From positions 18,145,001 to 18,209,000 of the forward strand of contig NC_092680.1 of NCBI RefSeq assembly GCF_964355755.1: 64,000 bases of DNA. Direction: 5' to 3'. Positions within the stretch are counted from its first letter, which is position 1; each line of letters starts with the position of its first letter. The position numbers and the translations under genes are program-made. Below are positions 34,859 through 47,789 of the stretch, piece by piece. The notes under the pieces were generated by a model. That model saw only the letters and a list, made by a program, of their open reading frames with translations. It did not search any database and was not told the origin of the DNA. This stretch comes from Antedon mediterranea. Its lineage: Eukaryota; Echinodermata; Crinoidea; Comatulida; Antedonidae.

Positions 34859-35092
34859 GTTACTTCTATATACAAGAACAAATCTGTTATCAAGGATCCA
34901 TGACAACTTAATTATATCTTGTTGTTTACATGTCAAACGAAAACTAGGCATAATAATATTAATAATAAATATCGTGTTATAATACCATAAATTCTGTGCT
35001 TCAAGCTTTTTTACATGGATACAATTTATCGAAAACGTTGATCAAATAGATATCATTGTGTGCAACTTATGATTTCAATTATAATACAAACT
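34859..35092. other. Upstream region of gene copy 2
   Basis: Matches 11,079-11,270 of unit 1. Divergence starts near 35,049, where element A begins. Confidence 0.35.
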
Positions 35093-35341
35093 CTACAAAG
35101 GACTTTCGTCCTCGAATTGCTTAAGTTGCGGAACCTGCGGTGGGTTCTTCTTTGATTTTAGGCCAAAGTGCAGGCTTGAGTCACTTGGCTTGTGTTGGTC
35201 GCCATCTTGCAGGAAAAAATATGCCTTCCATCGCATACGCTTTATCAAACCCTCCACCTTTCCGATTAAAGCTTTCTTGTAGTTGGTAAGTGAGGGGATC
35301 GGTATGTTCTTCATCGAATAATTGTAGATGATGCGTTCCAT
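35093..35341 (-). mobile_element. Penelope-like element A, N-terminal fragment
   Basis: Open frame of 82 codons with IKRMRWKAYFFLQDGD and GLKSKKNPPQVPQLKQFED, the start of the Penelope-like reverse transcriptase polyprotein. Ends abruptly inside the unit, with the terminal repeat upstream at 35,342-35,580. Together with the C-terminal piece at 11,440 this shows one family at the same position of both units, in opposite orientation. Confidence 0.75.
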
Positions 35342-35478
35342 CGTAGGTGCTGCTTCTCGGCGAGAGTGCTCAACAAAATAAGGAGCTGGATATATTTATA
35401 TAGATGCGTTGAGGCAGCAAAAGTGCTCAATTGAAATCAAGAGCGAATATATATTTATGAATTAGATAGAACACGGGC

Positions 35479-35521
35479 GTCTATTACACGGTGTTTCACG
35501 TTAAACGATATTCAGATAGAC
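35479..35521 (-). ncRNA. Hammerhead ribozyme motif in Penelope-like A terminal repeat, second copy
   Basis: Minus-strand copy of the motif at 12,240. Stem I GTCTAT/ATAGAC, stem II CGT/ACG, stem III ACAC/GTGT with the proper U at 16.1 and GAAA are intact, but the core reads CTGAATA, with the essential G8 changed to T (position 35,510 on the plus strand is A). Probably inactive. Confidence 0.55.
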
Positions 35522-36049
35522 TGAACAATACCGTATCTCAAGGTGTTATAAGGCTTTAGTCAGGTGGTATGTAAATTGTCTTGTTCTTTACAGCAATATA
35601 AATATTAATAACTAAATGCTATAGACGTATTTCTTTCCGGAAGTTTGATTTCACTCGTGAAAACAGTAACATCGGTTAAATTACCATGCTACGATGAATA
35701 CAATCTCCTCTAAAGCCAAAACCGCTAAGCTTAATTTATTCTGTAAATTATGTCTCAAAGGTGCATTTGATTGGTTCTTTTTACGGACTAATAAAATTTG
35801 TGAAGCCTCTTTGGGCTCCACATATCGTTACGTACAGAATAGCCATGATAATTCAGGTATATTTATTGTCCAAAACAGACGATCAATGATACAAATAGCC
35901 AAAAGGCTGAAACCGTAACCTTTTACATAAAAAAGTTTAAAATTTATAAGAAAAAATCCTATATGTAAAAAAAAATGTATAAAATGTATAGAAAAATTAA
36001 ATATAAGGAAAGACAACGAAATTCATATAAAGTAAAGGACATAAAAAAA

Positions 36050-36860
36050 GTCTAAGGTGTATCATTAAAGAGTCTGATTAGGGCTGGAATAGCTGACTTT
36101 CAGCGTCTCTCAGTACGGCAAAAAGATCATCAAAAGTTTTTCTAAGGCATCTCAAACACTCACGTTTAGGGAGTTACAAACTGCCGATATCAGATAAAAG
36201 AATTTTCTTCTCAAGGGGGCCAAATAAGAAACATTTCATCTCTTCTCGCCTTAAGCGAAGTAAGACCTACAGACAAAAGAGCAATGTATCGTAATGGTAG
36301 TCTGAACCGAGAATGAGACGTAACACTCTTTCCTGAATAAACTTAATACGCTTACCCTGCACGTTTAAAGAGGTATGCCAGACACAGCAAGCATACCGGT
36401 ATTCTAAACACGGCCTAATATTATGTGGTATAAACACTACCATGACATTTCGATGGTTTCGGAAGCATCTGATTATTAGTGCACCAGAGTTCAATCTCAT
36501 TAATCATACATTGCATAGAGGAATCACAACCCTTCTAAAAAATTTCACCAAAGGTAAAGTCGTCAGCATATTTCCATTGCCTGCAGTTTCCCTCACAAGC
36601 ATCATTAATGAGGATGAGAAAGAGCACAGGCCTCAACCTCGTACCTTGCGGTACCCACAAGTAATTTGGCTTTTACCATCAACATCTTTAAAAACAGAAG
36701 AGTCAAGCATGGTAATTAAATAATGAGAAGTCGAAAAACTTCTACTACCGAACTGTTTGAAGTTCCAAATTAAGCAAGCGACCAAAAACACATATAAGGA
36801 ACCGTTCCTATTAAATTATTGCCTGTAAGCGGTTTGTTTGAATGACCCGACAACCTTGTT
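36050..36860 (-). mobile_element. CR1/jockey-like LINE reverse transcriptase fragment, unit 2
   Basis: Better preserved at its C-terminus than 16,375-17,165: 36,500-36,267 reads IRPCLEYRYACCVWHTSLNV and KRIKFIQERVLRLILG, the connection domain of CR1/jockey-type polyproteins. The ADD codons are present near 36,560, but the KAFDRV part is deleted. Confidence 0.75.
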
Positions 36861-37437
36861 TGCGACTTCAGGGCTGTTGGTGCAAAATAAGTTTGTAACG
36901 GAACTTTTTCTTGATATGCAGATGTCCTAAACATTATACCACTGGGGCTTTCATGATGTTCAAAATTGCTCAGATAATAAAATGTATTACTTAATACTTA
37001 CCCAGATTCTAAATTCGATTACTTAAACTAGAAATTGCTTACCGACCAATTTACCTACACTGAAAGAGACTCGCCTTTATTGTCGTTATATGAAGTAAAT
37101 TTGATTGTTATGTTAATTGGAATCCTAATTTATAAAGATTGTTTTATAAAACGTTCGATAAACCAATTATTGCTACGTTTCGACTATTTTCAATAGCCTT
37201 GGTCAAGCAAATGACTATTATAATCCTTGTTATTATGTTCTTTACTTAGGACAAATCTTCTTTTGCATACCGATAGATTTGGCGCTCCCTTTGCCATTCA
37301 AATGAAAAATGTCTTACTGTGAGTGTGGGTACTGTTAGATATATACAAATAAACTGTATTACTGTGAGTGCGGATAGGCCCTACTGTTAGGTATATAAAC
37401 ACATATTATACAAATAAACTTTATTACTGACAGTTGC

Positions 37438-38312
37438 TTGGTATACATGTACTGTACTATTTTAATCGACTATGATTCTCTTCTTATTCAGCAAGATGTT
37501 GTTAGGCTTTGCAATTGGTCTGACACATGGAAAATGTTCTTAAATCCGCTTAAGTGTCAGATTCTTACTTTATCACTTAAAAAACAAATTATTAATTTTG
37601 ATTACACTATTAACGGACTTTCTCAGGGTTAACTTTCAAAAGAATCTTGGCATTTATATTGATTCGAAACTTATCTTTAACAAACATGTTGATCATATTA
37701 TTTTTGCCAAGGAATGTTAGGTATGCTTAGGCGTCACTGTAAACATATCGATAGTGTTACTTAACTTAAACTTTATATCTCTCTTGTCCGACCTATTTTT
37801 GACTTTTCATCAACAATTTACAATTCCATTTCGATCTCGCAATCAAATCGTATCGAATGAGTTCAATCCAAATTTATTTACTTTATTAACCACAACAATC
37901 CAGGTCCTTTAATTCATCTTCCTCCGCTTCATACTCGGAGAAGCTTCTTTGATTTGGTATTTCTTTTTAAATGCTGCAACTCCCTTTTTAAATGCAATAT
38001 TTTATCATGTTTCCCCTTGCCCGTTGTCGATTCAACGTAACCAAAATTGGTTTCATTCAAAGATTATCAAAGCTTTTTAATTCAATTTCTATTAAAGATA
38101 AGACTATCGATATTCTTTTTGACACTTTGTCCAAATTTAAGTCTAAAGTTCTTAAATCGATTTAAGTTTGCCTTTCTGTATGTTTCATGTTTTGTATTTT
38201 AATGTGCTTTTAATTCTATATTTACATCTTAAGAGTTTTAAGGCATCCTGTATTTGGCGATTTTTCGCTGTTGGATGTGGTTGAAATAAAATAAAATAAA
38301 ATGAAATAAAAT
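37438..38312 (+). mobile_element. CR1/jockey-like LINE 3' end, unit 2
   Basis: As 17,850-18,595 but with the additional LYISLVRPIFDFSSTIYNS stretch (about 37,765-37,820). Ends in AAATAAAATAAAATG repeats. Confidence 0.75.
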
Positions 38313-38530
38313 GACAGTGACAGTTTTAGCAAAGTATTAAATTGCAAATGTTTTACTCTATTTAGTGGTATATTATTTATAGGCCTATAAAACATGAAAA
38401 TAAATTTCGTTACTGATAAAGAATATATTTAAAAATTGTTCCTCTTGGTACCCATCCTCTTCCCATCCCTCAACCCTAATGTTATATACAAAACACAAAT
38501 TGGGTTTGTTTAAATGAGTCCAAATCAAAA

Positions 38531-38654
38531 ACAAGGCCAACAGCCATAAGTCGCGTGCTAAAACGCATAGTGATACCGGACCGACAGACCGACAGACCGA
38601 CAGACCGACCGACCGACATAGTGAACTATAGAGTCGCGTCCACGCGATTAAAAA
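38531..38654 (+). mobile_element. GACCGA hairpin element, copy d
   Basis: Orthologue of the copy at 18,813 in unit 1. Confidence 0.75.
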
Positions 38655-39224
38655 GGTAATTCCCAGGGTGCTAATATGAGTTGACTACATAAATCATCGT
38701 GTCTATTTATTCGTTTCTGTAAACGACAATGTATTATAGTCCTGCGGTACGTAAATTTAAAAAACGCTGAAATTACTGTGTATTCGAGAACCATCTGTGT
38801 GCACAACCTAGATGGTAAGCGATGCATCTATTATGTTATAATCCTCGTTATTTTTCTTTACTTATAGGACAATTCTTCCTATGCACACCAAGATTAAGGT
38901 AGATTATACATTACTGACTTTAATAAATTAATATTATTTAACGTACTCACAGATTAAATCTTCTTACTTTTATTGAATTGAACTCTATCTCACTAAAGTT
39001 AATTATGTTAAATATTGTTGAAATAAATAAATAAATAAATATAAATGTTATAAATATTATCTTCAAAATGGAAAGATGTAGGCCTAATGGTGTGATAAAA
39101 GGAATGGGTATCATTGAGGAAGCTAACCCTAAAGGAACCAACAGGAAAGGCATTTATAATTTGCATGGAAAATCTCTGTTGACAAAATAAAATCAGATCA
39201 TTTAGAAATAATACAAGCTGAAAA

Positions 39225-39375
39225 TAATGAAAATGCTGTGGGCATCGGTGGCTGGATCTCACTGGAAATACACAATAAAATCAAAAAGATAAATTAAAAC
39301 GATAAAGTAAAACAGCCAGACAAAATTAGTAGAGCTTTCGGGCAACACTAGCCCTTCATCAGTGCAAGTGAGAGT
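39225..39375 (-). mobile_element. Penelope-like B solo 3' end, unit 2
   Basis: Counterpart of 19,505-19,655. Confidence 0.7.
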
Positions 39376-39377
39376 AT

Positions 39378-40190
39378 ATATATATTGTGAGGGTGTTTTA
39401 TTTGTTGTATAGAGAATGTATCTGGTGGGTGAAAATCGTTGAAAATCTGTGATAATACCAGACATGGCTCTGTGGTCTAGTGGTATGATACTCGCCCTGT
39501 AAGCGAAAGGTCACAGGTTGAAATCCCGCCAGAGAAATTTTTCATCGATGTGCTATACTCGACGCGATTATGAGATCATGGTCCGAATATGAGCACTGTT
39601 TCAATAATTTGATAATATGATTTATTTGATCTTTAGTGCGCGTGCGTACAATTGCGGGAATAGTGCTGAAATCTGTGAAAATAAGTTGCTTCAACCGAGA
39701 TTCGAACCCGGCATTACAAACTTATTTTTGTGCTAAAATCGTTCTGAAGGTCACCGAAAAACAACAAAAACACTGATTGTTCACACTATATTGGTCACAA
39801 CTTCGCTGATACTTATCCGATATTTTTCTGGAAAAGTCAAATTTGTTCAAAGTTTAATAATCTTTACAGCAATATAAATATTAATAACTAAATGCTATAG
39901 ACGTATTTTTTTTCAGTTTGATTTCACTCGTGAAAACAGTAACATCGGTGAAATTACCCTTTTTAACAATTTCACCAATGGTAAGGTCAAAATATTTCCA
40001 TCACCTGCAGTTTCCCTCACAAGAATCATTAATGAGGATGAGAAAGAGCACAGGCCTCAACCTCGTACGTTGTGGTACCCACAAGTAATTTGGCGTGTAG
40101 ATGATATATTAGTGCCAATTTTGGAATTAATAACTCTATTAGAAAGGAAACCGCAGACGATGGGTATGATTGACGGTCTAACACCAAATG
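39378..40190. repeat. Internal duplicated block, right copy, unit 2
   Basis: Counterpart of 19,657-20,480 with the tRNA-Pro-like repeat at 39,466-39,534 and the truncated LINE fragment from 39,945. Confidence 0.75.
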
Positions 40191-41809
40191 TAAATCTTAT
40201 TAATTAAAACGATGTGCAAAATTGCACTGATAATAAAATGTATTACTTAATACTTACCCAGATTCCAAATTCGATTAGTTAAACTAGAATTCGCTTACCG
40301 ACAAATTTACCAACACTGAATGAGACTCGCCTTTATTGTCGTTATATGTAGTAAATTTGGCTGTTATTATTTGGGTTTAGTTAATTTGAATTATTATATA
40401 TAAAGATTGTTTTATAAAACTTTCGATAAACCAATTATTGCTACGTTTCGACTATTTTCAATAGCCTTGGTCACGCAAATGACTATTATAATCCTGGTTA
40501 TTATGTTCTTTACTTAGGACAATTCTTCTTATGCCCTATGTTTTTTTAAATCCGGTTGAACAGGTCGATTTTCTTTAAATAAAATAATATTTTGATGGAT
40601 TTAAATAAACTGTATTACTGTGATTGTGAATAGGCCCTACTGTTAGGTATATAAACACATAATATACAAATAAACCTTATTACTGACAGTTGCTTCTAAA
40701 CGTTTGTATTAATTAATAATTACAAAAAAAATGTAAACGTCGTGGTGGTGTATACATGTAGGCCTACTGTACTATTTCAATCGACTATGACAATGACAGT
40801 TTTAGCAAAGTATTAAATCACAAATGTTTTACTGTATTTTAATACTGGTATATTATTTATAGGCCTATAAAACACGAAAACATATTTCGTTACTGAGTGG
40901 ATAACGAATATTTACAAATTGTTCATCTTTGTACCCATCCTCTTCCCAATCCCTCAACCCTAATGTTATATATTTGTTTAAATGAGTCCAAATCAAAAAG
41001 TTATCTTTCTCTTTCAGAAGTAATTCACAGGGTGCTAATTTTAGTTGACTACATAAATCATCGTGTCTATTTAGTCGTTTCTGTAAACAACAATGTATTA
41101 TAGTCCTGTGGTACGTAAATTTAAAAAAAAAACGCTGAAATTACTGTGTATTCGAGAACCATCTGTGTGCACGACCTAGATGTTATGCGAGCGAAGCGAT
41201 CCTCCTTAGGACAATTCTTCTTATGCCCACCAAGATTAAGGTAGATTATACATTACTGTTAATAAATTAATATTATTTAACGTACTCACAGATTAAATCT
41301 TCTTCCTTTTATTGAATTGAACTCTATCCCACAAAAGTTAATTATGTTAAATATTGTTGAAATAAATTAATAAATAAATATAAATGTTATAACTATTATC
41401 TTCAAAATGGAAAGATGTATAGGTGTGGTAAAAGGAACGGGTATCATTGAGAAACCAACAGGACAAGCATTTATAATATGCATGGAAAATTAGCTCTCTC
41501 CTCCACAACAAAATGTGATGTGCCCATATACGGACATGACGATGTCATGTTACTACCATATTTGTCCATATCACTACCATATTTGGGGAACAACACACCT
41601 TTTTTATCAAACTGTTTGATAGTGTAAACAGAGCTTTATGATGTTGCATTAATATATGAAAACTATCTGTACTGGACAGATGACGATAAAATGACTGGAA
41701 TACATCAATGCAGAAGCGGCTTATAATACTAGGCCTCGGCCTATAGCTCTTTCACACGTAACATTATAAAGTATTATAAAGCTTAATATAATATATTATA
41801 TTAGTATAA
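40191..41809. repeat. Low-copy duplicated spacer and MITE, unit 2
   Basis: No gene seen. Counterpart of 20,481-22,044, including a foldback MITE at 41,505-41,640. Confidence 0.6.

Positions 41810-41900
<91 letters not shown>
41810..41900. repeat. (TA)n microsatellite, unit 2
   Basis: Pure TA run of about 85 bases, longer than the unit 1 equivalent. A Penelope-like B 3' end follows at once (41,901-42,058). Confidence 0.95.
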
Positions 41901-41903
<3 letters not shown>

Positions 41904-42548
41904 CCAAAGACAAATAACTGAAAAAATGACAATCCTGTGGCTGGATCTCATGGAGATACAAAAAAATGTGAAAAGCTAAATCAAAACGATAAAGTAGGCC
42001 TAAAAACAGCCAGAAAAGTTAGCAGAGTTTTCAGGCAACACTAGCCCTTCATCATATATAATTTCTTTGTGGTAAATTATGATTTAATAATTATAAAACC
42101 AAGGACGCTTTATTTTACTGATATTATTAAAATCAAATTCAAACTGATATAATTTATTCAAAACTTTAGATAAAACTTCATAAAAGTCTATTTTCAATAA
42201 GCTTTCGCATTGAACGTCATTGCACAATGCATGATGGGAAGGGTTTAGGAGCAAGCGCCACCTTTTAATAAAAACGTTATATCTGGTGGTGGCGCTATTG
42301 CTTCCAATCACGCTATTTGCGATAAACCCATAGAATTGTAATAAGTTTCGGGTATTGTAATATCATTGGATAAATCTTGTCTTTATTTACCACATCGTTT
42401 TTATTTTTTCAGTTGTTGGATATTGCTTGTGCTTTGCCATAACTCATTCGTCATTTTAGAAAACAATATTCAAGAAAAAGTTATTCGTTTGGTTAATTAA
42501 TGATGATACGTAACAAAAATGTTTCTAAAATTTGTCTTTTTTTATCAA

Positions 42549-44095
42549 AGTAAGACCTTTTCAAGATAAGGTTTCGATGTTATTTTGTTTTATTTTGTAT
42601 GTATTTTGTTCTAGTAAATTAAACTAATTGTCCATAGTGCAATTTTTAATAATATTTTAAAAATATGCATATGCATACATTCAAGTCTACAGAAAGTGGT
42701 TTGTACACAACGAAGGAACTTATAGCCCTACTGTAGTTCAATTATGTTGTAATTAAACATAGTAAATTAATAGTTTGGGCCACCGACTCAACCAGCCCGA
42801 TTACACGTTCGATGAACTTTAGTTGTAGTATATTATGAGAAACAGTTAAGGGTATCCACCACCCTAAAGCCACTTGGGCCGTATATTATGCTGGTGCTTT
42901 TAAAAAAATCTTACATTAGCGCTCTCTATAATTACCGTACCTTTAGTCTTTAGAAGTATGGATACGGTACCGAAGAAAGCTAACACAATGCTAATGCGGT
43001 ACTCTATTGTCTTTTATTGACTTCTGACAAAACAAGGCCAACAGCCATTAAGTCGCGTGCTACAATGCATAGTGATACCGACCGACAGACAGACCGACAG
43101 ACCGACAGACCGACCAGCCATTAATATAAACCAACAAACTATAAACATAGTGAACTATAGAGTCGCGTCCACACGACTAAAAATATAAACCAACAAACTA
43201 TAAACATAGTGAACTATAGAGTCGCGTCCACACGACTAAAAATATAACCCAGCAAACTATAAACCAGTTACATAGTAGCCTGCCACAGTCAGGCATATGT
43301 AAGGGCTAAGCTTATACAATGCTCTATTAAGACATACTGTAAGCTTAAAGCTTTAGACTATTATACCACCACGGAATAATAATCCATGTCCCTGCTTCAT
43401 ATCTTATATACAGTAGTCTAGAATATATGCATAATTAAATTAGTGTAGGCCTAGTATAGTATAGTACAATCTTAACATAAAGTATAGCTTACCAAGGTTG
43501 TGTCTACTTAGAAAAGCTTTCTTCCTTCAATATACAGCATAGCCTACTATCAACAAAAGGCCAACACACCTGGCTGAACATATGCAAATAAACACAATAA
43601 AAGCGAAACAAGTGGCGTACTAATTAAATACAGATATAGTAGGCCTATATGTAGCCTATAGTATGTCAACCGAAAGGTTTGAACTTCACAAAATTAAATA
43701 TTTTGAACAATTTTGTCTCCAACACAATGTTTTTTTTTCTCTTGTACTTTAAACATGATTTGTCAATATTGTGCAAAGAAACCAGAACAAGGAAGTGGAA
43801 TCATTTTATTTTTATTACTTTTGGCTCTATACTACTACTACTACTGCAGTAATACCAGAAATACTGTACTGTTTATTGTATATTAATTATTTCGGATAAT
43901 TATAAAAAAAAAAAAACTTTTTTTAAACGTTTCTTATAAAAAATGTCGGTGCAAGTAGGCCTCCATATTGTAACTTCATTTTGAACACTTTTAGAAATCC
44001 ACGTAAGAAGATTGACCCATTGGCAAGTCCACATTTTGAATAACCTTCTCAGGATCTATGGAATTAGGTAGTACACTTACTGAATGTAAACCTTC
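42549..44095. repeat. Partial tandem unit 3
   Basis: Third repeat of the unit start. It matches unit 1 positions 1 to about 1,390 and then ends abruptly near 44,095, before reaching any gene. Unlike unit 2 it keeps the segment matching 23-608, so it is closer to unit 1 there. It carries its own insertion of the GACCGA hairpin element at 43,033-43,242. Confidence 0.85.
43033..43242 (+). mobile_element. GACCGA hairpin element, copy e, with duplicated end
   Basis: Insertion in unit 3 relative to position about 545 of unit 1. The start and GACCGACAGACC run are followed by two tandem copies of a 65-bp stretch that joins local DNA (AACCAACAAACTATAAACAT) to the hairpin end GAGTCGCGTCCACACGACT. The hairpin has one mismatch (ACACGACT). 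Confidence 0.75.
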
Positions 44096-44735
44096 ACTAT
44101 CATCTGTGTTCCGCTACCCCAATAAATATACGAAATACCCTAGAAGGCAGTGTTTTAAATCAATGTGTAATGCAATAGTGTGAATATTCAACCAAACGTA
44201 CTAGAACATGTAAAGAAATAATAATAATCTCCTGTTCAAAAATCATTTTAAACACTCATTTTTTAGCGAATTTCAGGATACAATGCGCCTCCTCTTTTTA
44301 TCTTTTTTTTTAAATTGGTGCAATATAGATGTTAGATTATTACAGTGTGAGCAATAAAACAATAACATTAATCAAACGAACAGTAATTCTAAGAAAAAAA
44401 TGTTTATGACCTGCCCCAATTTTTTTCAGAATTTGTTCTGTATATATATATATATACTGTATATGGCTCTCTGGGAATGAAATTAGTAGAGCCCCCTCTA
44501 TTGTTTCATGATGATGGGCAAACATAATAGGAAGTACCCCATCTATAATTATAAGAACAGAACAACGATAGAATAATATGCTTAATATTATTCGTAGCAA
44601 GACAACATGTTGTCTTTACCTTCCCTACCAGACGATAGTAGGATGTAGGCCAAACAACAGACAATTCATTTAAACCATGGATTTATTGAGTAGTTAGTGT
44701 GAAACTAGATAAAATGACTGAAATAATCACGAACT
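44096..44735. other. Single-copy spacer right of the array
   Basis: No gene seen. Begins where similarity to unit 1 stops; a short TATATA run at 44,440. Confidence 0.5.
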
Positions 44736-44875
44736 AAAGCTCTGTCTACACTATCAAGTGTTATGCGACAACAAATGTGATGTGCCCATATATGGACATG
44801 ATGATGTAATCTCACTACAATCTTTGGGCACATCACACTTTTTTGTCAAACTATTTTGATAGTGTACACATAAAG
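44736..44875. mobile_element. Foldback MITE (TACACTATC family)
   Basis: Left arm AAAGCTCTGTCTACACTATC, right arm TTTTGATAGTGTACACA. Confidence 0.75.
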
Positions 44876-45479
44876 TGAATTGAATTCCTAGTATATGTTG
44901 GTGCGTAAAATACACTAAATTTGCGTAGCCAGTCCCATATTCACACAAACACCATCAATTTAACTACAAAGGTATCCTTTACCTTACGTCAGATTCTCTG
45001 TGTTCTTTGTTACTTAACAATGATTCTTATTAAATTCAATTCAATTTCAGTATTTCAAAAATATTTCATCCATTTCAAAAACCCCCAGTACAAAAAGAAA
45101 AAGGTCGTAGAAAAACTCTATGAAGAGCTTAATATAAACTACTTCTCAATTCAATACATTTTGGAGTCAAGGGTCATATATATTTACAAACACAGGGAAG
45201 AAAGATATTACTATACAACATACATAACATAATAAATAATGTAATATATCACATAAATAATAATTAATCTTTTTTTTTCATTTGATGTTTTGAAATATTA
45301 AATTATTATAGAAAATAAAAATATTCATATTTCAAAATTTAATTTATCTATACTTATAATTTTTTATCGCTGTAAGTCTACTTCAATGAAGTTCATTCAT
45401 CCATTCATTCATCATTCTTCTTTTTATTTCGGAATATCATGTTGACATAATATTATATCCATAGCAAAAGAGAGAAAAC
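44876..45479. other. AT-rich spacer
   Basis: No gene seen; short CATTCATTC runs near 45,390-45,410. Confidence 0.5.
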
Positions 45480-45840
45480 AAAATCTTAATCTAACAGCTC
45501 ATAGAACAAAAACAAAGATATGTAAATATATAAAGTCAATGCAACAAAGCATTCCATTGTATGTGCATTCTTGACACATTAAGAACGTGGCGATTAATGG
45601 CCATGATCAAGGAATTACTACTTGCGTTCACACGATTTTTAAAACTAAAAACAGATTTTCTAATAAACTCATCAAAGGATGGGACGTCATTTAAGACAAA
45701 CATCATGCTTGCACTACAATGTCTAGGCTGCTTCAGCAGCAAACGTAAGGCATTGTTATAACATACTTTCAGTGATCTCAAAGTGCTCTTAGTATAATTA
45801 TCTACACCATAAGGTTGAACAGTATACATGCTGACACAGT
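45480..45840 (-). mobile_element. LINE C-terminal fragment
   Basis: Minus-strand open frame (45,829-45,536) with VCYNNALRLLLKQPRHCSAS, FVLNDVPSFDEFIRKSVFSF and KNRVNASSNSLI, the C-terminal region of CR1-type non-LTR polyproteins. 5'-truncated, as usual for LINEs. Confidence 0.75.
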
Positions 45841-46186
45841 AACTCTTAAATAGATAACAATAATATCAAAATATAATAATAATAAAACACAACAGTTCAT
45901 TGGGACGAGTATTGGCTGAATGTATACAAATAATTTCCAATTAATTGATAATTTCATAAATAATAATAATAATAAATGTTACATGCATACCGGTATTGCA
46001 ATCATATGCATTTTTGACTGTTATAAATATACCTACATTTGTTCAATAAATAGTACATTGGTACACCTACAAACAAGTCATTCGTTGAATCTTCATGTCA
46101 AACGATTTACTGTTCTATTCAACGAGGCTAATGAATGAAAATATGAGTATTCTACCACCTTCAACGAATTACATTCATTATCTTAA
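45841..46186. other. AT-rich spacer
   Basis: No gene seen; an AAT-rich microsatellite at about 45,957-45,975. Confidence 0.5.
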
Positions 46187-46735
46187 AGATATATTGTCCC
46201 TTTGTCAAATTCCAAAAAAATAAAAATAAAAAGATTTCGAAAAAAAGTGGGTCATTTTGAAGTATCATAATAGTTATTAACTTTCACCAAAAATGAGTCG
46301 AGAAAAAAATATAATATAACTGAAATACAGACGTTTTTTGGTTCAAAAAATAACTTTGACTTCCAGTCAAAGTTTTCAATCAAAACATATCTCATAACGC
46401 AATGCGCTTATTTGGCTACTCTGTATGCATAATCATAAAACTTCCTAGCGATCTGTGTGAAAACACCCTCTCAACAGTGACGAGTTGTAAACAATCCTAA
46501 TTAGCATCATGCATAATGTATACTCATGGTTTGAAATCTTTGTTTACTTTCGCTCGCGACTATTTTCCAGACGAAATGTAATCAAAATAATTTAGCTGTT
46601 AATTACGTAAAATTGTTGTTTTTGGCTCAAATTTTCAACTTAAAGTGAATAACTTTAATATTACTTTGATATGGCCAATTAAAATTTAGTATATTTTGAC
46701 CTTCATTTTTTTGTGTTTCAAGGGACAATACATCT
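46187..46735. mobile_element. TTAA-flanked TIR element, 549 bp
   Basis: Starts AGATATATTGTCCCT and ends AGGGACAATACATCT (15-bp inverted repeats, one mismatch), flanked on both sides by TTAA, the target duplication of piggyBac- and Kolobok-type elements. No coding capacity. Confidence 0.7.
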
Positions 46736-46831
46736 TTAAAACACAATGAACAAGTCGATGCTCGTAAGTACTTTTAAGTACTATAAATGTTATAGCTATA
46801 CAATTATTATAAAGTGTTGCATCTCACCATT

Positions 46832-46985
46832 AAGCCTTTTCTACACTATCACACTTTATGTGATAAAAAAATGTTGTCATACATGCCATATATGGACATG
46901 GTGATGTCATATCACTACCATAATTGGTCATCTCACTACCAAATTTGGGTACATCAAAACTAGTTTGATAGTGTAAACGCAATAA
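46832..46985. mobile_element. Foldback MITE (TACACTATC family)
   Basis: Arms CTACACTATCACACTTTATG and ACTAGTTTGATAGTGTAAAC. Confidence 0.7.
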
Positions 46986-47789
46986 TTTGACCAATCACCG
47001 CACGATAAATCATCTATCGCGTAAAGCCTAAACTACTACTGTGGACGCAATTACAATTCTTAAACGTTGATAATAATCAACGAGCTTTTGTACGCGCGCG
47101 TATACATTTTGTCACTTGTATGTGAACCATATAATTCGTTCATTAAGCACCTTAGCCTTGATCATACTCGTTATTACATAAACACTCCAGACAATATTTA
47201 TTCAAACAAATTTGAACAATCTCTCACGTGTGTTATAGTACAATTGGCCATTAATTTAACAATTACTTATCACAATACTATATTTTTATCCTAAATAATG
47301 TACCTAGGTCCTCTGAACTTTAGCTTTATATAAGTAAAGGACTTGTGTTGTTTTTCGTTTGATTGCACGAACATTTTTCCTATATAAGCTGACTTTAACA
47401 CAGTTGATTAGCCTGACACAAGAGCGCTACCCTTCTCTTCGAAGACCTCAGGCCCTCAAAACAAACAACCACGCTTCTGTAACCCAGTCGGTTGTTTGTC
47501 GTAATTGAGGCCTACAGTTGGTGATGTACAGTAAACAGAAATAAGCCTGGTCAAATCGTGGGAACCAGTTGCGGTTGTAGAAGTCAGGGCGGCGGTAAAT
47601 ACGTCTTTTGTCCCTGTGCATCGTGGGTGCTAACAAGAGCGTGCTGCCTTAAAAGTACACACGAACCCAAAGTTATTTTGCTTTCTAAGGATAGTTATAT
47701 AGTCCTGACCATATTCGTGCTGACATAAATAAGATTACATACTTTCCATAGGAATGAATCCCATTGAAATTATAATTGTTTTTCATTTT
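46986..47789. other. Single-copy spacer
   Basis: No gene seen. Open frames at 47,067 (+) and 47,448-47,636 (-) show no recognisable domain. Confidence 0.45.

Larger units (their letters stand above)
25288..42548. repeat. Tandem segmental unit 2
   Basis: Second unit, carrying YWTD-EGF gene copy 2. It starts with the same bases as unit 1 but jumps after about 22 bases to the sequence matching 609, a roughly 580-bp deletion with AAG at both edges. It has its own insert at about 28,024-28,797 containing a foldback MITE. Its right end (42,060-42,548) matches 24,830-25,287, so the unit junctions are equivalent. Confidence 0.9.

Noticed and set aside
41764-41961. IYIYIY-rich minus-strand frame
   Set aside because: Translation of a (TA)n microsatellite.
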